A DNA stretch of 64,000 nucleotides from Streptomyces marispadix (GCF_022524345.1 NZ_JAKWJU010000002.1:1240001-1304000); one strand, 5' to 3'. Shown: positions 1 to 9,236, counted from the first letter of the stretch. A program made the numbers and translations. Notes: a model not told the origin generated them from the sequence alone.

Positions 1-263
1 CTGTGTCCGAGAAAACCCGCCGCTGCCACGGAGTTGAAGCCACAGCCTCAACACCGAGGCCAGAAAGGCGAGTTCGGGCTCGGCTCGGTGCCTTGCCTGT
101 CTGCGGGGACCCGGCGCCTGGCCGGTGCCCGGTCCGGTACGCGGGTCCGGTACACGGTCCGGTGACAGGCTCGGGTGTGCGGCCCGGGCGGCCCTGCCGC
201 GCGGCTGCTGTCGCGATCTTGTCGGTGCCGGATGCGAGCATCAGTGGCGACAGAGGAGGCAGG

Positions 264-878
264 ATGATGTCCGATTCCCTGGAACGGTTCCGCTGGCTGG
301 ACGTCGCCGAAGGCCGCTGCCCGCTGGGCGAGATCTTCAGCGTCTCCTTCTTCCACGGCCTCGCGCCGGAGGAGGTGCTGCGCCGCTTCGGAAGCGACGC
401 CGCCTCCGGGAGCGCCGGGACGAAGGCGCCTACGAGCCTCGGCCGGCTCTGCGAACGGGCGGGCGAGAGCGGCGGGTTCGTCGGTGTGCTGGCGGCCGGC
501 GAGTGGAGCGCGGCGGTGGAGCTGTGCGGCTGGGAGGCCACGCTGCCGGACGTGGCCGAACGGCTGTCCGCCGGCTGCGAGTTGGTCGCCGTCACCCGTC
601 ATGACTATGCGGAGCACTGCTTCGTGTACGCGGTCGACGGGAGGATCGTCACGTGCTTCGACTCGCACGTCCCGGGCCACAGGCAGGGCAGCGATCCCGA
701 CGCGCTGAACTCCCTGATGCGGCAGACCGGTACGGACCCCGACGGTGAGGAGATGTGCCTCGACGAGCCTGTCGCGGCCTCGTTCGCGCTGGCGGCGGGG
801 ATAACGGGGGTGACGTTCACCGAGGACATGCTGGAACGGCCGCTGCTGGTGGGGGCGGTCAGGGCACCGATGGGCTAG
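264..878 (+). CDS. DUF6461-like hypothetical protein
   Basis: A 204-residue soluble protein of unknown function. The N-terminal block LDVAEGRCPLGEIF and the overall length resemble the DUF6461 family, common in Streptomyces. There is no signal peptide or membrane segment. The start is one of two adjacent ATG codons (264 or 267) a few bases after a GAGGAGG ribosome site. The same frame stays open upstream to the window edge, but that part is Pro/Arg-rich and looks non-coding. It stands alone, and nothing nearby suggests a partner. Confidence 0.7.
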   Translation: MMSDSLERFRWLDVAEGRCPLGEIFSVSFFHGLAPEEVLRRFGSDAASGSAGTKAPTSLGRLCERAGESGGFVGVLAAGEWSAAVELCGWEATLPDVAERLSAGCELVAVTRHDYAEHCFVYAVDGRIVTCFDSHVPGHRQGSDPDALNSLMRQTGTDPDGEEMCLDEPVAASFALAAGITGVTFTEDMLERPLLVGAVRAPMG

Positions 879-1132
879 GGCGTCCCCCGGGGATCATGTG
901 CTCGTCCTCAAGAACCGGCGGCTGCTGCGCAAGCTGCGTTGCTCCACCACAGACACCGAGCATGAACTGCGGTGCGGGGGCGCCCCGCAGGGACCCGTGG
1001 GCGCACGCTCTTGCGGCGGCTGACGGTTCATGGAAACCGGATGCGGCGTGGTGGGCGTCTTGCCAGGCGGTAATCGGTTGGCTGTCGCCCCCGGTCGAGG
1101 GCGGCCGTGATTCGGGAGGTGGGGGTGGGCCG

Positions 1133-1711
1133 GTGAGACGTGCCATATGGCGTGCAGTGGCGTGGACGGGCGCCGCGGTGGTCGTCGGGGTACTCGCGTG
1201 GAGCCAGTTGCCCGCGCATTACCGGACAGGGGCGCCGGAGGTCGATCCACAACTGCGACGCGCGATCCAGCCGGTGGTCCATGACGCTCTGCTGGACTCG
1301 TTGAGGAAGGAACCCCACGGCTACCAGCAGACGCGGCGCAGCGAACTGAAACCGCGGTGGTTCTGCGTGGAGCGGATCATCGAGATCCGCCACCAGCGGG
1401 GTGAGCTCAGGGCCGGAGTCCAGTCGGACTGCGAAGAGTTCGCGCGCAGCGGCGACCACTTGCTGGCTGGGACGGGGGAAGTGGTTCCGTGGATCTTCAG
1501 GATCAAGAAGGACTCGGACGGCTACCGGGTGCTCGGCAAGGAGACCGGCCCGGACGGCGCGGGTAGCGGGGAGTGGATCGATCGCGAGTTTTCCGAGGCC
1601 GGGGCGGCTGAACTGGACGACGGGCCCGGGTGGACCGGAGACGCCGAGATCGAAGCGGTGGCACGTCGGCACTTCGATCTGCCCGCGGATGCGAAGGTCG
1701 TCGGGGGCTGA
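1133..1711 (+). CDS. Membrane-anchored hypothetical protein
   Basis: A 192-residue protein that I do not recognise. A single hydrophobic helix lies near the N-terminus (about residues 8-24) after a short Arg-containing start, so it is probably a signal anchor with the remaining 165 residues outside the membrane. The soluble part is charged and has two Cys (in WFCVER and SDCEEF) that could pair. The GTG start at 1133 follows a GGGAGGTGGGGG ribosome site. In-frame codons further upstream would add a Pro/Cys-rich stretch that looks non-coding. Confidence 0.6.
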   Translation: MRRAIWRAVAWTGAAVVVGVLAWSQLPAHYRTGAPEVDPQLRRAIQPVVHDALLDSLRKEPHGYQQTRRSELKPRWFCVERIIEIRHQRGELRAGVQSDCEEFARSGDHLLAGTGEVVPWIFRIKKDSDGYRVLGKETGPDGAGSGEWIDREFSEAGAAELDDGPGWTGDAEIEAVARRHFDLPADAKVVGG

Positions 1712-1996
1712 CGCGCCGTATGGCGACGAACGGGGGCGCGATCATGCTCGCCGACGAGGTGTTCGGGGCGCTGTCGCCGCCCGTGGGGCGCGGCCCTGAG
1801 CGAGGCGCGACCGCCTGGCGAAGGTCCGGGCGCGGGGCGCGGCCGTCGCCCGCGGGCCGTATGGTCGTAAGCGCCCGATCCCGCCCGTAAGTCCGTACGT
1901 GCGAGGGCCCGCAGGCCCACAAGCACGCACGCAGGTCCGCAAGCACGTGGGCCAACCAGCCCGTAAGCCCGACGCCCGAAGAAGGAAGCCGCGCCC
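1712..1996. other. Gene-free stretch with short repeats
   Basis: No convincing gene. From about 1885 to 1980 the DNA is built of short imperfect repeats around CCCGTAAG and CGCAAGCACG that run up to the GntR gene. It presumably carries that gene's promoter, but I see no clear -35/-10 pair. Confidence 0.4.
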
Positions 1997-2707
1997 GTGA
2001 CCTCGAATCCGTCCCCGTCCCGGCCGCTGACCGCACACTCCCTCCGCGAGCAGATCCGCGAGCACATCGTGGACGGCATCGTCAGCGGCCGGTGGAAGCC
2101 GGGCGAGCGGATCGTGGAGCGCCGTATCGCCGTGGAGCTGGAGGTCAGCCAGACGCCGGTGCGCGAGGCGCTGCGGGAGCTGGAGACGCTGCGGCTGATC
2201 GAGTCGGCGACCAACAAGGGCGTGCGGGTACGGGAGTTGTCAGCCGCCGATCTGGAGGAGATCTATCCGGTGCGGGCCGGACTGGAGCAGATCGCCGCCG
2301 AGCTGGCCGCCCCGCGGCTCGCGGGAGACGCGTCGGCGCTGCGGCCGCATGTGGCGGCGCTGTACGAGGCGGACCGCGCGGGCGACGGCGAGGCGCAGGT
2401 GCGGCACACCGTCGCCTTCCACCGGGAGCTGGTACGGGCCGCGGGCAACAGCGTGCTGCTGCACACCTGGGAGTCGCTGGGCATCGAGGTGTGGACGGCG
2501 CTGTCGATCCGCTGGCTGGGCACCGTGCAGCAGTCGTACGCGGAGGAGCACGAGGCGGTCATGGAGGCGTTCGGGCGCCGCGACCCGCGCATCGCGGAGC
2601 TGGTCAAGGCCCATGTGCTGGGCTGTGCGCCCGCTCCCCGCGAGAACGGGGACAGCGCAGGCCGCACGGCGGGCCCCGGCTCCCCGGCGCAGTCCGGCGC
2701 CGCTTAG
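1997..2707 (+). CDS. GntR family (FadR/FCD type) transcriptional regulator
   Basis: A 236-residue DNA-binding repressor or activator. Residues about 12-75 form a GntR winged helix (LREQIREHIVDGIVSG, then VSQTPVREALRELE as the recognition helix). Residues about 85-215 form an all-helical FCD ligand domain with spaced His residues that usually bind a metal and an organic acid. The last 20 residues are Gly/Pro/Ser-rich. The GTG start at 1997 follows GAAGGAAG. It lies upstream of the catabolic cluster at 3925-10118 and may control it; the divergent PaaX regulator sits between, so which one governs the operon is open. Confidence 0.85.
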   Translation: MTSNPSPSRPLTAHSLREQIREHIVDGIVSGRWKPGERIVERRIAVELEVSQTPVREALRELETLRLIESATNKGVRVRELSAADLEEIYPVRAGLEQIAAELAAPRLAGDASALRPHVAALYEADRAGDGEAQVRHTVAFHRELVRAAGNSVLLHTWESLGIEVWTALSIRWLGTVQQSYAEEHEAVMEAFGRRDPRIAELVKAHVLGCAPAPRENGDSAGRTAGPGSPAQSGAA

Positions 2708-2793
2708 CCGCCGGAACGTCGGCGGCCCCGGCGGCGTCCGCTCGGCAGCCCGCCCCTGCCGACCGCCCTCAACCGCCGCTCGGGCCCGGCCTC

Positions 2794-2950
2794 TCAGCGC
2801 GCGCAGTGCTTCACGGTCTCGGTGTCCAGCTCGGTTCCGACCGGCTCCGGAAGCGTCACCGTCTCGCCGAAGCGGGAGGTGTGGACGTCACGGTAGCGAG
2901 CGCCCTGCTGGTCCGGGTCGCTGTGGACGAGCAACCGGCGACCACACTCA
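2794..2950 (-). pseudogene. Remnant of a Uma2-family protein (C-terminal end only)
   Basis: On the minus strand a short reading frame ends in ARYRDVHTSRFGETVTLPEP followed by VGTELDTETVK. This resembles the C-terminal 40 residues of Uma2-type (DUF820) putative nucleases of actinomycetes, whose ends typically read LPEPVGIELDTEPLK. The rest of the roughly 190-residue family is missing; the PaaX gene occupies that place, overlapping by a few bases. I read it as a decayed gene end. The match is from memory and rests on about 40 residues. Confidence 0.45.
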
Positions 2951-3802
2951 GCCGAGTGCGATGACGTCCAGTGCCTCATCCGCGAGGCGGGCCGCGACCG
3001 GCTCGTATGTACGGGCCAGCGTGCGGAAGCAGTTCTCCGCCCTGATCGCGGGCCAGTCGCCCGGCAGATGCTCCGCCGGCAGATGCGGGTCCTGGCGGAC
3101 CAACCGGAGCCAGTCGGTGTGCAGCGTCAACTGCCGTGTCAGATCGTCGGGGAGAGAACTCAGCGGCGGTCTCGGCGCGGTGTTCCAGCGCTGGAGGAAG
3201 TCCCGGTACCCGTCGGCGATCGCGGAGATGTCGAAGGCCTTGCGCACGAGGTCGGCGGCCTCGGTCGGCTTGAAGGCCTGCGCCTTCAGCACGGTGACGT
3301 GCTCGTCGAGGCCGAGCGGGTCGAGGATGGAAGGGGCGTCCTTCTCGCCCGCGGCGATCCACAGTCCGCTCTGCAACGGCCCGAAACCCTCCCAGAGGAG
3401 GCGTGAGCGCAGGCCGTGGCGTTCGCGGCGGCGGCTGTCGGGGAGGGAGAAGCCGACCAGGGTCCAGGTGCCGTCCCAGTCGCGGTTGACGGCGCCGGTC
3501 TCCCATATGCGGCGGTGGCCGTCCTGGAGCACCCCCTCGGCGTGTGCCGTGAGGCCGAAGTACACCTTTCGGCCGCGTCGGTGGCGCACCAGCAGTCCGC
3601 GCTTGGCCATGCGGGCGAGCGTCGAGCGAACCGCCTCCTCGCCGACTCCGGCCCGGGCGAAGACGTCGATGACGCTGCCGGAGTAGACACCCGTGCCGCG
3701 GCCGAGCACATGGATGCCGAAGAAGCTGAACATGAGGGACTGCGGACGGATCGCGCTTGCGCGGAGGGTGTCGTCCGGTCTGTCGCTGCTGCTGGGCGTC
3801 AC
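2948..3802 (-). CDS. PaaX family transcriptional repressor
   Basis: A 284-residue regulator of the PaaX family, which in enterobacteria represses phenylacetate catabolism and in actinomycetes sits beside many aromatic/CoA pathways. The N-terminus holds the typical PQSLMFSFFGIHVLGR block, then a winged helix (VGEEAVRSTLARMAKRGLL, residues about 52-70) and a basic wing (RHRRGRKVYFGLT). The C-terminal two thirds match the PaaX effector and dimer domains. It is transcribed away from the operon starting at 3925, with 122 bases between them that hold a candidate operator, so it is the likely regulator of that operon. The ligand is probably an aryl-CoA (inference). Confidence 0.88.
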   Translation of the reverse strand: MTPSSSDRPDDTLRASAIRPQSLMFSFFGIHVLGRGTGVYSGSVIDVFARAGVGEEAVRSTLARMAKRGLLVRHRRGRKVYFGLTAHAEGVLQDGHRRIWETGAVNRDWDGTWTLVGFSLPDSRRRERHGLRSRLLWEGFGPLQSGLWIAAGEKDAPSILDPLGLDEHVTVLKAQAFKPTEAADLVRKAFDISAIADGYRDFLQRWNTAPRPPLSSLPDDLTRQLTLHTDWLRLVRQDPHLPAEHLPGDWPAIRAENCFRTLARTYEPVAARLADEALDVIALG

Positions 3803-3830
3803 GACGACGAGCGTAACCCGCGGGAGCCGA

Positions 3831-3874
3831 TATTGTGCACATTATTGACGGGCGTCTCAGATTAGCCGTACGTT
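3831..3874 (+). promoter_or_regulatory. Candidate promoter and operator of the catabolic operon
   Basis: TTGACG (3845-3850) and TACGTT (3869-3874) are 18 bases apart and could be the -35 and -10 of the operon. Directly upstream, 3831-3844 is an imperfect palindrome with the exact core TGTGCACA (3834-3841). It lies between PaaX and the SDR gene and is a reasonable site for PaaX or the nearby GntR protein. Confidence 0.4.
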
Positions 3875-3924
3875 CCTTGCCGCAAGGACGCGGCGGCCAC
3901 AGCGGCCGGGAGAGGTACGTGCCC

Positions 3925-4857
3925 ATGGACCTGTCGGGGAAAGCAGCCGTCGTCACCGGCAGCGGCCGGGGGCTCGGCCTCGCCTACGCGGAGGCGCTGG
4001 CCCTCGCGGGCGCGTCGGTCGTGGTCAACGACGTCGACGCCGCCGCGGCCGGAGCGGCCGTCGAGAAGATCACGGCGGGTGGGGGGCGCGCAGTGTCCGT
4101 GGTCGCGCCGGTGGGGGGCGCCGCGACCGCGGACGCGCTCGTGGACAAGGCGGTCAGCGAGTTCGGACGGCTCGACGTCATGGTCACCAACGCCGGTGTC
4201 CTGCGGGACAAGGTGCTGTGGAAGATGTCCGACGAGGACTTCGACACCGTCGTGGACGTGCACCTGCGCGGCACCTTCACCTGTGCCCGCGCCGCGGCGG
4301 TGCGGATGCGCGAACAGGGCACCGGCGGGCGGCTGATCCTGGTCTCCTCCCCCGCCGGACAGCGGGGCAACTTCGGGCAGACCAACTACGCCGCCGCCAA
4401 GGCGGGCGTCGTCGCCATGGCCCGTACGTGGGCGATGGAACTGGCCCGCACTGACATCACCGTGAACGCGGTCGTGCCCGTGGCTGCCACCGGGATGACG
4501 AAGACGATCCCCGCCCTCGCGCCCTTCATCGAGGAGGCCGAGCGGACCGGGGAGCCGCTGCCGGACTGGCTCCGCAGGGACGAGGGCTTCGGGACTCCCG
4601 AGGACGCGGCGCCGCTCGTGGTCTTCCTCGCCTCCGACGCGGCGCGCGGAGTTACAGGCCAGGCGATCGGCATCGGCGGCGACAGGCTCGCACTCTGGTC
4701 GCACCCGCAGGAGAAAGCCGCGGCGTACGCCGCCGGCGGCTGGGACGCGGACACCATCGCGGAGCGCTGGAGCACCGGGCCGGGGGCGGAGCCGGAGACG
4801 TACGGAATCCCCGCGCCGAGCGTGCCCGCAGCGCATGGCCCGGAGGCGGGGTCGTGA
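3925..4857 (+). CDS. SDR family 3-hydroxyacyl-CoA dehydrogenase-like oxidoreductase
   Basis: A 310-residue short-chain dehydrogenase/reductase. The nucleotide-binding motif TGSGRGLGLAYA is at about residues 11-22, the NAG motif is in VTNAGVL, and the catalytic YxxxK is Y155/K159. A C-terminal extension of some 60 residues (WSHPQEKAAAY onward) is typical of SDRs related to the multifunctional beta-oxidation enzyme, which oxidise 3-hydroxyacyl-CoA to 3-oxoacyl-CoA. The ATG at 3925 gives a canonical SDR N-terminus; a GTG at 3919 is also possible. It is the first gene of the operon, and its stop overlaps the next start (GTGA). Confidence 0.85.
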   Translation: MDLSGKAAVVTGSGRGLGLAYAEALALAGASVVVNDVDAAAAGAAVEKITAGGGRAVSVVAPVGGAATADALVDKAVSEFGRLDVMVTNAGVLRDKVLWKMSDEDFDTVVDVHLRGTFTCARAAAVRMREQGTGGRLILVSSPAGQRGNFGQTNYAAAKAGVVAMARTWAMELARTDITVNAVVPVAATGMTKTIPALAPFIEEAERTGEPLPDWLRRDEGFGTPEDAAPLVVFLASDAARGVTGQAIGIGGDRLALWSHPQEKAAAYAAGGWDADTIAERWSTGPGAEPETYGIPAPSVPAAHGPEAGS

Positions 4858-5795
4858 CCGGGGCAGCCGGGGGGCGGTACGAACCCCGCATCGACGTCGC
4901 GAAGTTGACGGCCATCGACGTCCATACGCACGCCGAGGTCTCGGCCGACGGACACGGCTCGCTGAGCCCCGAACTCTTCGGCGCCTCCGCTGAGTACTTC
5001 AAGTTGCACACCGAACGGCAGCCCACCGTCGGGCAGATGGCGGACCACTACCGCCAACGGCAGATGGCAGCCGTCGTCTTCACCGTCGACGCCGAGCACG
5101 CCACCGGGCATCCCCGCATCTCCAACGAGGAGATCGCCGAGACCTGCGCACTCCACTCCGACGTGCTCATTCCCTTCGCCGGTGTCGACCCCTGGAAGGG
5201 CAGGGCCGCAGTGCGGGAGGCGCGCAGGCTCGTAACCGAATTCGGCGTACGCGGATTCAAGTTCCACCCCAGCCTCCAGGCGTTCGCTCCGGACGACCGG
5301 ATGGCCTACCCGCTCTACGAGGCGATCGAGGAACTCGGCGTGCCCGCCCTCTTCCACACCGGCCAGACCGGCATCGGCGCCGGCGTGCCGGGCGGCGGCG
5401 GCATCCGGCTGAAGTACAGCAACCCGATGCTCGTCGACGATGTCGCCGTGGATTTCCCCGAGTTGCGCATCGTCCTCGCCCACCCCTCCTTCCCCTGGCA
5501 GGACGAGGCGCTGGCGGTGGCCACGCACAAGCCGCACGTGCACATCGACCTCTCCGGCTGGTCGCCGAAGTACTTCCCTCCCCAACTGGTCCGTTACGCC
5601 AACAGTCTGCTCAAGGACAAGGTCCTCTTCGGCTCCGACTACCCGGTCATCACGCCCGACCGCTGGCTTTCCGACTTCGGCAGGCTGGAGATCAAACCCG
5701 AAGTACGTCCCAAGATCCTCAAGGAGAACGCGGCCCGGCTGCTCGGCCTCACCGTGCCGGACGCCGACCGCCCGATGCAGGGAGGCCGCTCATGA
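4854..5795 (+). CDS. Amidohydrolase-2 family hydrolase, candidate beta-ketoacyl-CoA hydrolase (CouO-like)
   Basis: A 313-residue metal-dependent hydrolase of the amidohydrolase-2 (ACMSD-like) family. The metal motif HxH is in IDVHTHAEVS near the N-terminus, further ligands are the His in ALFHTGQTG and in VLAHPSFPW, and the active-site Asp is in LFGSDYPVI. In Rhodococcus, a protein of this kind (CouO) cleaves 4-hydroxyphenyl-beta-ketoacyl-CoA. The flanking SDR, hydratase and CoA ligase fit that role, so I propose it hydrolyses an aryl-beta-ketoacyl-CoA. The GTG start overlaps the SDR stop and its own stop overlaps the MaoC start, so translation is coupled. Confidence 0.75.
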   Translation: MTGAAGGRYEPRIDVAKLTAIDVHTHAEVSADGHGSLSPELFGASAEYFKLHTERQPTVGQMADHYRQRQMAAVVFTVDAEHATGHPRISNEEIAETCALHSDVLIPFAGVDPWKGRAAVREARRLVTEFGVRGFKFHPSLQAFAPDDRMAYPLYEAIEELGVPALFHTGQTGIGAGVPGGGGIRLKYSNPMLVDDVAVDFPELRIVLAHPSFPWQDEALAVATHKPHVHIDLSGWSPKYFPPQLVRYANSLLKDKVLFGSDYPVITPDRWLSDFGRLEIKPEVRPKILKENAARLLGLTVPDADRPMQGGRS

Positions 5796-6250
5796 CCACC
5801 AAGGCCGATGGCGTGGCCGAGCTGAAGGCCCTCGCCGGCAGGGATCTGGGCAGCAGCGACTGGCTGGAGATCACCCAGGAGCGGATCGACACCTTCGCCG
5901 ACGCGACCGGCGATCACCAGTGGATCCATGTGAACCCCGAGGAGGCGGCGGCCGGCCCGTTCGGCGCCACCATCGCGCACGGGTATCTGACGCTCTCCCT
6001 CGTCATACCGCTCTTCACAGAGCTGCTGGAGATCGGCGGCGTGTCGATGAGCGTCAACTACGGGCTGGGCAAGGTGCGTTTCCCCAGCCCCGTCCCCGTC
6101 GGCAGCAGAATCCGCCTGACGGGCAAGGTCGGCTCGGTGGTGGAGGTCTCGGGAGGAGGGGTCCAGATGGAGCTCGACTTCGCCGTCGAACGGGACGGTT
6201 CGGACAAGCCCGCGTGCGTGGGCCAGGCCCTCTACCGGCACTACCCCTGA
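5792..6250 (+). CDS. MaoC family enoyl-CoA hydratase
   Basis: A 152-residue single hot-dog-fold hydratase of the MaoC type. It has the signature TGDHQWIHVNPEEA with the catalytic Asp/His pair, followed by FGATIAHGYLTLSL. It would add water to an enoyl-CoA, giving the 3-hydroxyacyl-CoA that the SDR at 3925 oxidises. The ATG overlaps the previous stop (ATGA). The length is that of the stand-alone bacterial family. Confidence 0.88.
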   Translation: MTTKADGVAELKALAGRDLGSSDWLEITQERIDTFADATGDHQWIHVNPEEAAAGPFGATIAHGYLTLSLVIPLFTELLEIGGVSMSVNYGLGKVRFPSPVPVGSRIRLTGKVGSVVEVSGGGVQMELDFAVERDGSDKPACVGQALYRHYP

Positions 6251-6296
6251 GCCCCGGCTCCCCGCCTTCGCAACTCACCGACACGGGAGGCCAGTC

Positions 6297-7697
6297 ATGG
6301 CCGGTACCGCACCATCACGCGTCCCCTCCCCAGGCGGCGAGGCCCAGCTTCGCCGCGCGGTCACCTCCAGCTTCTTCGGCAGCGTGATCGAGTACTACGA
6401 CTTCCTCCTCTACGCCACCGCCTCCGCCGTCGTCTTCAGTAAGGTCTTCTTCACCGGCCTGGATCCGCTGGCCGGCACCGTCGCCAGCTTCGGAACGTTC
6501 GCCGCCGGATACCTGGCACGGCCTCTCGGCGGCATCGTCTTCGGTCACTTCGGCGACCGGCTCGGCCGCAAGCGCATGCTCGTGACGACGATGACCCTGA
6601 TGGGCACCGTCAGCTTTCTCATCGGCGTACTCCCGACGTACGAGCAGGTCGGCAGCGCTGCGGCGGTGCTGCTGGTGCTGCTGCGGGTGCTCCAGGGCGT
6701 CGCGGTCGGCGGCGAGTGGGGCGGTGCGGTGCTGATGTCCGCCGAGCACGCGGGGTCGAGGCGCGGCCTGTGGGCGAGCTTCACCAACGCCGGTGCCCCG
6801 TTCGGCATGGTGCTCTCCACCGCGGCACTCACCGGGACCGGTGCCCTGGTCGGCGAGGATGCCTTCCTCGCCTGGGGCTGGCGCATCCCGTTCCTGCTCA
6901 GCATCGCGCTGCTCGCCGTCGGCCTGTTCGTACGGCTGCGGGTGGAGGAGACGCCGGTCTTCGCCGCGGCCCGCGCCGGTGGCGGCCGTGCCGACAGGAG
7001 CTCTGACGGGAAGAGTTCAGCCGGCGGTGGCCGCTCGGGCGGCAGCCGGGTGCCCCTGCTCGACGTGCTGCGGCACCATCCGCGGAACCTGCTGCTCGCG
7101 GTCGCGGTCGGCCTCGCGGCGTTCGTCGCGCAGGGCACGCTCACCACCTTCCTCATCGCCTACGGCGTCCAGGCCTACCACGAGCGGCAGACGGTCCTGA
7201 ACGCACTGACACTCTCCTCCGCGCTGGCGGTGCCGGGCATCATCGGCTGGTCCGCCCTCTCCGACCGCGTCGGCAGGCGACCCGTCGTGCTCTCCGGGGC
7301 GGTCGCCATGGGCGTCTTCGCCTTCGTCCTCTTCCCGATGACCGACGCCCGCAACGCACTGCTGCTGACCGCCGCGCTGGTGCTGGGCCAGTCCGTCATC
7401 CACCCGATGATGTACGGGCCCCTCGCGGCGCTCTACGCCGAGCTGTTCAGCACCCGCAGCCGCTACACCGGCGCCTCCCTCGGCTACCAGCTCGCCGGGC
7501 TCGGGGCCGGACTTGCGCCGCTGCTCTTCGCCGAGATCCGGCGCGCGACCGGGGGCGGCGGCACGCTCTCCGTCTCCCTGATCATCGCGGGCTTCTGCGC
7601 GCTGACCGTGGTGAGCGTCCTGCTGCTGGGCGAGACCCGCGACCGGGAGCTGTCCGATGCGGAGGCGACCGGTCCGCGTCCCCTGGCGAGGAGCTGA
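6297..7697 (+). CDS. MFS transporter, metabolite:H+ symporter (MHS) type
   Basis: A 466-residue integral membrane carrier with about 12 helices. It belongs to the metabolite:proton symporter branch: VIEYYDFLLYATASAV opens helix 1, and the helix 2-3 loop reads GHFGDRLGRKRML. A Gly/Ser-rich hydrophilic loop near residues 225-250 separates the halves. MHS carriers import organic and aromatic acids; in this operon it probably imports the substrate of the CoA ligase. GGGAGG precedes the ATG. Confidence 0.85.
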   Translation: MAGTAPSRVPSPGGEAQLRRAVTSSFFGSVIEYYDFLLYATASAVVFSKVFFTGLDPLAGTVASFGTFAAGYLARPLGGIVFGHFGDRLGRKRMLVTTMTLMGTVSFLIGVLPTYEQVGSAAAVLLVLLRVLQGVAVGGEWGGAVLMSAEHAGSRRGLWASFTNAGAPFGMVLSTAALTGTGALVGEDAFLAWGWRIPFLLSIALLAVGLFVRLRVEETPVFAAARAGGGRADRSSDGKSSAGGGRSGGSRVPLLDVLRHHPRNLLLAVAVGLAAFVAQGTLTTFLIAYGVQAYHERQTVLNALTLSSALAVPGIIGWSALSDRVGRRPVVLSGAVAMGVFAFVLFPMTDARNALLLTAALVLGQSVIHPMMYGPLAALYAELFSTRSRYTGASLGYQLAGLGAGLAPLLFAEIRRATGGGGTLSVSLIIAGFCALTVVSVLLLGETRDRELSDAEATGPRPLARS

Positions 7698-7700
7698 CCC

Positions 7701-9203
7701 GTGCACAACCAGGGCATCGGATCGTGGCCCGGGCGGCGAGCCCAACTCTCGCCCGGGCGCACCGCGTTCGTGTACGAGGGCGCCGCGGTGACCTATGCCG
7801 GGGTGGAGGCGCGCAGCACCCGTGCCGCGCACCGGCTGAGGGAGGCGGGCGTACGGCCCGGGGACCGGGTGGCGTATCTGGGCCCCAACCACCCGGCCTT
7901 CGCCGAGACGATGTTCGCCACGCACAAACTCGGCGGCGTCTTCGTGCCGCTCAACTTCCGCCTCAGCGCGACCGAACTCGACTATGTGCTGGACCACTCG
8001 GGGGCCTCCGTGCTGGTGCACGCCCCAGAGTGCGCCGCAACCGCTGCCGCCCTGACGGTCCGGCCGCCCACGGCCTTGGGCCTTGAGGAGTACGAGGAGT
8101 GGCTCGCCACGGGCGACCCGGCACCCCTCGACGTAGCGGTCTCACGGGACGACCCGGCCTTCATCCTCTACACCTCCGGAACCACCGGGAGACCCAAGGG
8201 CGCGGTGCTCACCCACGCCAACATCATCTGGAACACGCTCAATCTGCTGGTCTGCCTCGACATCGCCTCGGACGAGGTGACGCTGATCAGCGCTCCGCTC
8301 TTCCACGTGGCCGCGCTGAACCAGACGCTGCTGCCGACCTTCCTCAAGGGCGGCCGCAGCGTGATCATGCCGAAGTGGGACGTCGACGTCTGCTACGAGT
8401 TGACGGCGAAACACCGCATCACCTGGATGTTCGGCGTGACCACGATGTTCGCCGCGTTCGCACAGTCCCCGCGGTGGGCGGACGCCGACCTCTCCTCCCT
8501 CCGCATCCTCATGGCCGGGGGCGACCCTGTCCCGGAAGCGCTGATCCGCACGTACCAGGAGCGGGGACTGGTCTTCTGCCAGGGCTACGGACTCACCGAG
8601 ACCGCACCCGGCGCGACGTTCCTGGAGGCGGCGGAGAGCGTCAACAAGGCGGGGTCGGCGGGCCTTCCGGTCTTCTTCGCCGACGTACGCCTGGTACGGC
8701 CGGACCGGACGGAGACGGAACCGGGCGAACGCGGCGAGGTCCTCATCCAGGGCCCGAACGTCACGCCCGGCTACTGGAGGAACCCGGAAGCGACGGAGGC
8801 GTCGTTCTCCGAGGGCGGATGGTTCCACTCCGGGGACATCGCGACACGGGACGAGGACGGGTACGTCTCCATCGTCGACCGGCTCAAGGACATGTACATC
8901 TCGGGCGGCGAGAACGTCTATCCCGCGGAGGTCGAGGCCGTCCTCTTCCAGCATCCGGCGCTCGCGGGCTGCGCCGTCGTGGGTGTGCCGGATGAGAAGT
9001 GGGGCCAGGCCGGGCGGGCCTTCTACACCCTGCGTCCCGGTACGACGGCCGATCCGGACGAACTCCGCTCCTTCCTCGCCTCCCGCGTCGCGAAGTACAA
9101 GGTCCCCTTGTACTTCGAGGAGGTGGACTCCCTCCCCCGCACCGGCTCCGGCAAGATCCAGAAGCAGAAGCTCCGCGACCTTCCCCTCCCTCCCGCCACA
9201 TGA
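7701..9203 (+). CDS. Acyl-CoA synthetase (AMP-forming), candidate aryl/cinnamoyl-CoA ligase
   Basis: A 500-residue ANL-superfamily ligase. Core motifs are the P-loop YTSGTTGRPKGA, GYGLTETAPG, the adenine/ribose motif WFHSGDIATRDEDGY, the hinge VDRLKDMYISGGENVYP, and the C-terminal catalytic Lys in RTGSGKIQKQKLR. It activates a carboxylic acid to its CoA thioester with ATP and CoA. Its place between the MFS carrier and hydrolases suggests a role as the entry enzyme for a phenylpropenoid acid. The GTG start lies 3 bases after the MFS stop. Confidence 0.88.
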   Translation: MHNQGIGSWPGRRAQLSPGRTAFVYEGAAVTYAGVEARSTRAAHRLREAGVRPGDRVAYLGPNHPAFAETMFATHKLGGVFVPLNFRLSATELDYVLDHSGASVLVHAPECAATAAALTVRPPTALGLEEYEEWLATGDPAPLDVAVSRDDPAFILYTSGTTGRPKGAVLTHANIIWNTLNLLVCLDIASDEVTLISAPLFHVAALNQTLLPTFLKGGRSVIMPKWDVDVCYELTAKHRITWMFGVTTMFAAFAQSPRWADADLSSLRILMAGGDPVPEALIRTYQERGLVFCQGYGLTETAPGATFLEAAESVNKAGSAGLPVFFADVRLVRPDRTETEPGERGEVLIQGPNVTPGYWRNPEATEASFSEGGWFHSGDIATRDEDGYVSIVDRLKDMYISGGENVYPAEVEAVLFQHPALAGCAVVGVPDEKWGQAGRAFYTLRPGTTADPDELRSFLASRVAKYKVPLYFEEVDSLPRTGSGKIQKQKLRDLPLPPAT

Positions 9204-9236
9204 TCTCCTGACGGGAGACGACGATCGGGAGGACGG

